In this document: positions 59,211 to 64,000 of the stretch, piece after piece
How positions within the stretch are numbered: position 1 is the stretch's first letter
Layout of the letters: the number at the start of each line of letters is the position of its first letter
Origin: Nesterenkonia haasae
GTDB lineage: Bacteria > Actinomycetota > Actinomycetes > Actinomycetales > Micrococcaceae
Assembly: GCF_010119385.1 (NCBI RefSeq)
Contig: NZ_VFIE01000018.1
Location: forward strand, 322,863-386,862
Reading direction: 5' to 3'
DNA: 64,000 bases
The notes under the pieces: generated by a model
Database searches by the model: none
The model's input: only the letters and a program-made list of their open reading frames with translations
What the model was told of the DNA's origin: nothing
Program-made: the position numbers and the translations under genes

Positions 59211-60215
59211 CTACTCTCCGGCAGTTTCGACCGCTGTCTCGGTGAGGTACTCCATCCATTGTCCGGCCGATGCCGGGCCGCCGTAGATCCAGATGCCTTC
59301 CACAGGGTGCATCGCTTCGTGCTCCACAAAACCGAGGGAGGTCCACACGGAGTTGTTTTCCAAGGGCTCGAACGGGTCCGCAGGGTCAGTCGGTGAAGTC
59401 CACCAGTAGAAGATGGTGCGGTCATCGAGCGCGGTCAGACCTTCGATATCCGATTGGCTGATAGCGAAGGCTTCATCACCTTCGTCCTCCCAAGCGGATT
59501 CTAGTCCGATCTCCATGCCGAGACTCTGGGCTAGGGCGCCGGGGCCGTGCATTCGGAACGTGGCTGTATTGCCTTCCACTGTGGGGTAGACGAGCACGAA
59601 GGGCGTACCCTCAGCACCGGCATCTGCGATAGCTTCCGCGGCGTTGTCCCGGGTTTCCTCGAACTCCGCCCAGATCTCATCGGCCCGGTCCTGCGCGCCG
59701 AGAAGCTCAGCTGTCATATAGAAGTTTTCCTCCATATTCCCCAGCGGGTCTGTGGCGTCTGCTCCGGATTGCAGAACCACAGGCGCGATCTCTTCCAAGT
59801 CCTCGAGGAGACCTTCGGGGACGGAAACATCGACTCCTAGGATGAGGTCCGGATCGGCTTGACCGATTGCTTCGAGGCTCGGCTCGGTGCGCAGGCCGAC
59901 GTCGGCGGCATCGTCATCAACAGAGGCGGCTGTGGCCCAGGTTTCATAACCCTCCAGGTCCGCGACTCCCACATGGCGGCCGCCGAGAACCTCGACGTTC
60001 TCGGTTTGGGCCCACTCAAGAGTGACCACTCGCTGCGCAGGGGCATCGAGCGTGACTTCCTCGCCGCGGTAGTCGGTGACGGTCACCGGTCCGGAGTCCT
60101 CAGACTCTGAGCTGCTCTCTGTCTCTTCGACCTCAGTGGTTCCGCAGGCAGTCAGGCTCAGGAGTCCGACGGCGGCAGCGGCCGCCACTCCGCGCAAACT
60201 CGTGGAGGGATACAT
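59211..60215 (-). CDS. Iron-siderophore-binding lipoprotein
   Basis: The 334-residue protein has a lipoprotein signal (AAVGLLSLTACGTTEV, Cys near 25), a short Glu/Ser linker, then the FecB/TroA-like fold: VTVTDYRGEEVTLDAPAQRVVTLEWAQTENVEVLGGRHVGVADL and PDLILGVDVSVPEGLLEDLEEIAPVV. It captures a ferric siderophore for the fused permease downstream. ATG 60215 has AAGGAA about eleven bases ahead. Confidence 0.93.
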   Translation of the reverse strand: MYPSTSLRGVAAAAAVGLLSLTACGTTEVEETESSSESEDSGPVTVTDYRGEEVTLDAPAQRVVTLEWAQTENVEVLGGRHVGVADLEGYETWATAASVDDDAADVGLRTEPSLEAIGQADPDLILGVDVSVPEGLLEDLEEIAPVVLQSGADATDPLGNMEENFYMTAELLGAQDRADEIWAEFEETRDNAAEAIADAGAEGTPFVLVYPTVEGNTATFRMHGPGALAQSLGMEIGLESAWEDEGDEAFAISQSDIEGLTALDDRTIFYWWTSPTDPADPFEPLENNSVWTSLGFVEHEAMHPVEGIWIYGGPASAGQWMEYLTETAVETAGE

Positions 60216-60290
60216 TGTGGGCAAGGTTCCTTTCGATAATCGGCACAAGAAAAACTAAGAACATCCAGAAGCGGAGGTCTTTCGTGTAGC

Positions 60291-61139
60291 TCAGGGGTAG
60301 AGCAGGACAGGTTCTTCGCGGTGCTCCATATGGTGACTGTTCCTGCGGCCGGAGCGCCGCGCGCGGACTGTCATCTCGCCAGAGGATGACGTTGTGACAT
60401 CAATGGGAACGCCAAAGATCCTGGTCAGTCTCTCGGCGGTCATCACCTCAGCCGGAGTTCCTTTGGCAACAATGCGCCCTTCGGAAACCAGAATCACCTG
60501 GTCGGCGATATCGACTGCTTGCTCCAGGTCGTGCAGCACCACGCCGATGGTCAGGCCGTGGTGATCGGCTAGGTCACGGATGACATCCAACAGGCTCATT
60601 TGGTGCCTCAGGTCCAGGAACGTGGTGGGTTCGTCCAGGAGAAGGACGTCGGTCTGCTGCGCCAGACAGGTGGCAAGCCAGACTCGCTGGAGCTGACCTC
60701 CTGAGAGTTCAGTCACCGGCCGGTCCCGTAACGCATCCAGGCCGGTGAGCGTGATGGCGCGCTCAACTGCTTGGTGACAAGCGGGGTCCGCACGGCTGAA
60801 TCGGCGGCGGTGCGGGTGCCTGCCCAGTTCCACGACCTCCGTGACCGTCAGACCCCCTGGTGTCGGGCGCTGTTGAGCTAGGACAGTCAGTCGCTTAGCG
60901 AATGCGCGTGGGGACAGTTGCGAGGTGTCCGTTCCGTCCAGAGTGACGGTTCCCGTGGAGTCGGCAAGGCGAGAGATCCCACGGAGGAGTGTGGACTTGC
61001 CGCTGCCGTTGGGGCCGATGAGGGCCGTGATGCCGCCGGGAGCCAATTCGAAACTCGCATCGACGACGACGGGGGCGGCTCCGTAGGAGACCGACACCGA
61101 CTCCGTCCGCAGCTCAGCAGTCGTGTGTTCAATTTGCAC
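60291..61139 (-). CDS. Iron-siderophore ABC transporter ATP-binding protein
   Basis: The 282-residue protein has Walker A LIGPNGSGKSTLLRGI (about 39-54), Q-loop LAQQRPTPGGLTV, signature ELSGGQLQRVWLATCLAQ, Walker B VLLLDEPTTFLDLRHQ and H-loop VVLHDLEQA, in FecE/FhuC order. GTG start. It leads the import operon (ATPase, then binding protein, then permease). Its final codons (LLYP and stop) coincide with a tRNA D-arm-like sequence, noted separately. A DtxR-type iron box may lie upstream. Confidence 0.94.
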   Translation of the reverse strand: MQIEHTTAELRTESVSVSYGAAPVVVDASFELAPGGITALIGPNGSGKSTLLRGISRLADSTGTVTLDGTDTSQLSPRAFAKRLTVLAQQRPTPGGLTVTEVVELGRHPHRRRFSRADPACHQAVERAITLTGLDALRDRPVTELSGGQLQRVWLATCLAQQTDVLLLDEPTTFLDLRHQMSLLDVIRDLADHHGLTIGVVLHDLEQAVDIADQVILVSEGRIVAKGTPAEVMTAERLTRIFGVPIDVTTSSSGEMTVRARRSGRRNSHHMEHREEPVLLYP

Positions 61140-61158
61140 ATCAACATGTTAGCAATAA

Positions 61159-61176
61159 TTAGGAAGGCTGCCCTAA
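61159..61176. promoter_or_regulatory. Imperfect DtxR/IdeR-type iron box
   Basis: TTAGGAAGGCTGCCCTAA starts with TTAGG and ends with CCTAA like the IdeR/DtxR consensus TTAGGTTAGGCTAACCTAA, but is one base shorter, with the AGGCT core kept. It lies 20 bp ahead of the siderophore ATPase start, where iron-dependent repression would be expected. Confidence 0.45.
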
Positions 61177-61276
61177 CTTTGTGGTGGCTCCGAGTCGTTG
61201 AATCGGGAGGTCTCCTGCGTGGAGCGGCGAGAACACCGGCGAGGCGCGAGGGACATTGTCGCCTCGGCAGCGGGCA

Positions 61277-61323
61277 CAGAGAAGCCCGTTCGGTGCATGT
61301 GGTGCGCCGAACGGGCTTCTCTG
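61277..61323. terminator. Strong hairpin between pckG and the siderophore operon
   Basis: CAGAGAAGCCCGTTCGG (61277-61293) pairs perfectly over 17 bp with 61307-61323 around a 13-base loop. It stands 50 bp after the pckG stop in the direction of transcription, and most likely terminates it, although no long T-run follows. Confidence 0.7.
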
Positions 61324-61372
61324 ATGGGTGCGACTGGAGGGAGTCAGGAACTCAGGCCCTAGGGACTTGTCC

Positions 61373-63238
61373 TTATCGGGCGTTGAGTCTCCCCCGGAGT
61401 TCTTCGAGCTCGGCGCGGATGCTACCCGGCAGAGACTCTCCGAACTCATCGAACCACGCGTCAATGCCAGTCAACTCCTCTGACCACTCGGTGGGGTCAA
61501 CCTTGAGCGCATCCTCGATGTCATGATCACTGACATCGAGTCCGCTGAGGTCCAACGCGTCGACCGTCGGAGTGAAACCGATGGGGGTCTCCACCGCCTC
61601 CCCACTTCCCTCCAACCGTTGAACTATCCACTTCAAAACCCGGGTATTCTCCGCGAAACCGGGCCATGCGAAACCACCGTCACGATTGCGGCGGAACCAG
61701 TTGACCAGGAAGATCCTGGGCAAGTCCTCCGCTGATGCGGCGTCGGAGACTTCAACCCAGTGTTTGAGGTAATCACCGGCGTCGTACCCGATGAAGGGGA
61801 GCATCGCCATCGGGTCCCGGCGCACTGTGCCAACCTGACCTTCTGCTGCAGCGGTGGTCTCCGAGGAGAGGGTGGCCCCAAAGAAAATGCCGTGATTCCA
61901 GTCGCGCGCCTCCGTCACCAGCGGCACTGTGGTCTTGCGGCGGCCGCCGAAAAGGATGGCATCGAGCTTCACGCCGTTGGGTTCGAAGTACTCCGGAGCC
62001 AGCATGTCGGTCTGATCGATGGGCGTGCAGAATCGGGCATTGGGGTGAGCTGCCGGTTCGTCTGAGTCTGGAGTCCAGTCTTGGCCCGTCCAATCGATGA
62101 GGTGCTCCGGTGTCTCTTCCGTCATACCTTCCCACCAGACGCCACCGTCGTCAGTGAGAGCGCAGTTGGTAAATATCGAGTTCCCCTTGGCAATGGCACG
62201 CATGGCATTGGCATTGGTGTGCCATCCGGTGCCGGGTGCTACGCCGAAATATCCGGCTTCGGGGTTCATCACCCTGAACTCGCCGTTCTTGCCGGGTCGG
62301 ATCCAGGTGATGTCATCGCCGAGGGTCTCTGCTTTCCAACCCTTGAGCGTGGGGTCGATGAGCGCCAGGTTCGTCTTGCCGCAGGCCGAGGGAAACGCCG
62401 CAGAGATGTAGTAGCTCTTCTGCTCCGGGCTGGTGAGTTTCAGAATCAGCATGTGTTCGGCCAGCCAGCCCTCATCACGTGCCATAACCGACGCGATGCG
62501 CAACGCGTAGCATTTCTTGCCCAACAGGGCGTTGCCTCCGTATCCGGAGCCGTAAGACCAGATTTCCCGGGTTTCAGGGAAATGCACGATGTACTTGTCC
62601 TCATTGCAGGGCCACGGGACGTCCTCTTCGTCAGCCTCCAGAGGGGCGCCCACTGAGTGCACTGCAGGGACGAAGAAAGCGTTGAGTTCTTCGATCTTGC
62701 GCAGCACATCAGTGCCGATGCGCGCCATTATTCTCATGGACGTGACCACATAGGCCGAATCGGTGATCTCGACACCGAACTTGGGATCGTCTGCTTCGAG
62801 GTGGCCCATGACGAACGGGATCACATACATGGTTCGGCCCCGCATTGCGCCATCGAATACTCCACGGAGTGTCTGGCGCATCTCTTCCGGCTCCACCCAG
62901 TTATTGGTGAAACCGGCGTCGCGTTCTCTTTCTGAGCAGATGAAAGTCCGCGACTCTACGCGGGCGACGTCGGCTGGATCAGAGAAGGCAGCAAATGAGT
63001 TCGGGAAATCTGGGCTGGTGAGGCGAGTTAGCGTCCCAGCCTCTACCAGGTGATCGGTGAGCCGGGTATGTTCCGCCTCTGAACCGTCCACCCAGTGGAC
63101 GTCCTGCGGCTGTGTGAGCTCGGCGATCGTGGTGACGAAGTCGATGAGCTTTTGGTGCGTGGTGGGGGCATCATTGGCGATGCCCTCGATCTTTTCACCG
63201 GGCGCCATTGCAACGGTGTTCACTGTTTTTCCCTCCAT
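61373..63238 (-). CDS. pckG: Phosphoenolpyruvate carboxykinase (GTP)
   Basis: The 621-residue protein converts oxaloacetate and GTP to PEP, CO2 and GDP in gluconeogenesis. It has the kinase-1a loop [18 protein letters not shown] (about 283-300) with the reactive cysteine, the metal/substrate region [33 protein letters not shown] and [19 protein letters not shown]-like text, RARFCTP-equivalent [12 protein letters not shown], and [21 protein letters not shown], all typical of the GTP family and of normal length. The upstream region holds a CRP/GlxR-like site. Confidence 0.97.
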   Translation of the reverse strand: MEGKTVNTVAMAPGEKIEGIANDAPTTHQKLIDFVTTIAELTQPQDVHWVDGSEAEHTRLTDHLVEAGTLTRLTSPDFPNSFAAFSDPADVARVESRTFICSERERDAGFTNNWVEPEEMRQTLRGVFDGAMRGRTMYVIPFVMGHLEADDPKFGVEITDSAYVVTSMRIMARIGTDVLRKIEELNAFFVPAVHSVGAPLEADEEDVPWPCNEDKYIVHFPETREIWSYGSGYGGNALLGKKCYALRIASVMARDEGWLAEHMLILKLTSPEQKSYYISAAFPSACGKTNLALIDPTLKGWKAETLGDDITWIRPGKNGEFRVMNPEAGYFGVAPGTGWHTNANAMRAIAKGNSIFTNCALTDDGGVWWEGMTEETPEHLIDWTGQDWTPDSDEPAAHPNARFCTPIDQTDMLAPEYFEPNGVKLDAILFGGRRKTTVPLVTEARDWNHGIFFGATLSSETTAAAEGQVGTVRRDPMAMLPFIGYDAGDYLKHWVEVSDAASAEDLPRIFLVNWFRRNRDGGFAWPGFAENTRVLKWIVQRLEGSGEAVETPIGFTPTVDALDLSGLDVSDHDIEDALKVDPTEWSEELTGIDAWFDEFGESLPGSIRAELEELRGRLNAR

Positions 63239-63428
63239 TGGGTGACAGATGTATCGCGCCTACGGCGTACGCCGATACAAACGAAGCACTGGCTGGATCC
63301 CTAAGGTTCCCTGACACGAACTTCATTGTCCGCGCCAACCCTGCCTTGTTTTCTGCATCGTCGTACAGGAGTAGACAGCGCTAACTCTAACGCGAGATTG
63401 TCACAATCAGGTGAACTATCAACGGAAG

Positions 63429-63444
63429 TGTGACCGACGTCACT
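63429..63444. promoter_or_regulatory. CRP/GlxR-like site between the ATP-grasp gene and pckG
   Basis: TGTGACCGACGTCACT fits TGTGA-N6-TCACA at nine of ten fixed positions, and GTGAC/GTCAC is a perfect inverted repeat. It lies 190 bp upstream of pckG and just behind the ATP-grasp stop (63460). A second short palindrome, GATTGTCACAATC, is at 63396-63408. Control of gluconeogenesis by a cAMP-type regulator would make sense. Confidence 0.45.
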
Positions 63445-63459
63445 TCTTGACGGCTTTGC

Positions 63460-64000
63460 TTATTTCAGTTTCCGGGATCTCAACCAGTGAAGGCGGCGGC
63501 GGAGAATGCGTAGCTGTTTGCGCAATCGGGATGAGGTGGAGACTTCTGGTTTTTTCACCGTCTGATCCGGATTTTGGGGCCGCTGTTTTTTCGATGCAGC
63601 CTCGGCGAACATGGCGTCAATCAAGATGCCTGCAGCATCCCGGCTCTGCCCGACCCAGGGATAGTGATGGCCGGTGATCATGGCGCTGCTATTGACTTCG
63701 AGCACATAGGGCTTGTCCCCTTTGCCATCGCGCGGCAGGATCATATCGATCCCGGCGACGCGCAGACCGGGTATGGCCTTGGCCACCTCCTCGGCCATAC
63801 GTATTTCTTCTGGGGTGAGCTCATCTGTAGCGTCAACCCCGTCTCCCCCACTGTGCACATTGGAGTTTGGGCGCAGCCACACCTGCTGGCCATCTTCGGG
63901 GACAGATTCCAAGGTGAGCTGCTGTTTCTTGAGCTCTTTGACGACGACGTCGTCAATAGGAATCTGGTAGTGAACGGGGTTCTGCGATTCGGTACGTAAC
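63460..64000 (-). CDS. ATP-grasp domain protein, C-terminal part (cut by window edge)
   Basis: The frame is open to the window end and gives 180 residues. The ATP-grasp C-lobe is visible: VWLRPNSNVHSGGDGVDATDEL, LRVAGIDMILPRDGKGDKPYVLEVNSSAMITGHHYPWVGQSRDAAGILIDAMF, with the metal-binding Glu-x-Asn pair in LEVNSS. This resembles the ATP-grasp domains of glutathione/cyanophycin synthetase-like ligases. A basic tail of about 35 residues follows. Which acid and amine it joins cannot be told. Confidence 0.75.
   Translation of the reverse strand, partial: LRTESQNPVHYQIPIDDVVVKELKKQQLTLESVPEDGQQVWLRPNSNVHSGGDGVDATDELTPEEIRMAEEVAKAIPGLRVAGIDMILPRDGKGDKPYVLEVNSSAMITGHHYPWVGQSRDAAGILIDAMFAEAASKKQRPQNPDQTVKKPEVSTSSRLRKQLRILRRRLHWLRSRKLK

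Noticed and set aside
60276-60350. Complete tRNA gene near the siderophore ATPase end
   Set aside because: Only a D-arm-like part is present; there is no anticodon stem, T-arm or pairing acceptor.
1-64000. CRISPR arrays, rRNA genes, complete insertion sequences or prophage genes
   Set aside because: I looked for regularly spaced repeats, rRNA signatures, transposase motifs and phage structural genes and saw none.

Overview
The window reads as a chromosome segment of a high-GC Gram-positive bacterium, most like a Micrococcales actinobacterium. The pointers are the divergent PhoU/sensor-kinase pair, the tmk-holB-lipoprotein hydrolase block, DUF2516 and DUF2945 proteins, GTP-type PEP carboxykinase and many GTG/TTG starts. 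Several exported lipoproteins are very rich in Asp/Glu, and Na+-coupled transporters of the AGCS and SbtA types are present. This would fit a salt-tolerant member of the group, but the genus cannot be fixed from the sequence alone.

Layout. 1-9.3 kb is core: a partial sensor kinase and phoU with a PHO-box-like repeat between them; a DUF559 (Vsr-like) gene bracketed by two copies of one palindrome; gpmA; DUF2516; tmk-holB-hydrolase-deaminase; a universal stress protein; tRNA-Thr. 9.4-19.6 kb is a nine-gene minus-strand sugar/sugar-acid operon: GntR regulator, binding protein, two permeases, enolase-superfamily dehydratase, SDR, NAL-type aldolase, FGGY kinase and a fucose-isomerase-like protein. 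20-26.8 kb holds a rhodanese, an acetyltransferase, an alanine/Na+ symporter, a LacI regulator, and a divergent Gfo/Idh plus sugar-binding-protein pair with a composite operator. Near-identical CRP/GlxR-like sites lie upstream of both sugar loci.

26.9-34.5 kb carries an alcohol dehydrogenase, copy A of a duplicated segment (small membrane protein, tiny ORF, PGPGW protein, then a ThDP enzyme, a cyclase and a decayed quinone oxidoreductase joined to a truncated GIY-YIG gene), and an aldehyde dehydrogenase. 35.0-43.0 kb is the most unusual part: eight genes, most overlapping by 4 nt, encoding a polar amino-acid-type ABC importer, a CapA-like phosphoesterase-fold protein, a class III CoA-transferase, two 2-hydroxyacyl-CoA-dehydratase-like subunits lacking most Fe-S cysteines, and a MarR regulator. 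No activator ATPase is seen. 43.0-45.5 kb is copy B of the duplicated segment. It is decayed where copy A is intact and intact (quinone oxidoreductase) where copy A is decayed.

45.5-64 kb returns to mixed core and accessory genes: a GIY-YIG/DUF2075 helicase-like protein with a MazG-like partner; a secreted nuclease; a two-repeat acidic lipoprotein; tRNA-Ser; an SbtA/PII-like pair with a divergent HTH regulator; a NUDIX protein; phosphohexomutase; a siderophore ABC system with fused permease; pckG; and a truncated ATP-grasp gene at the edge. I saw no CRISPR array, rRNA, complete insertion sequence, prophage or integrase gene.
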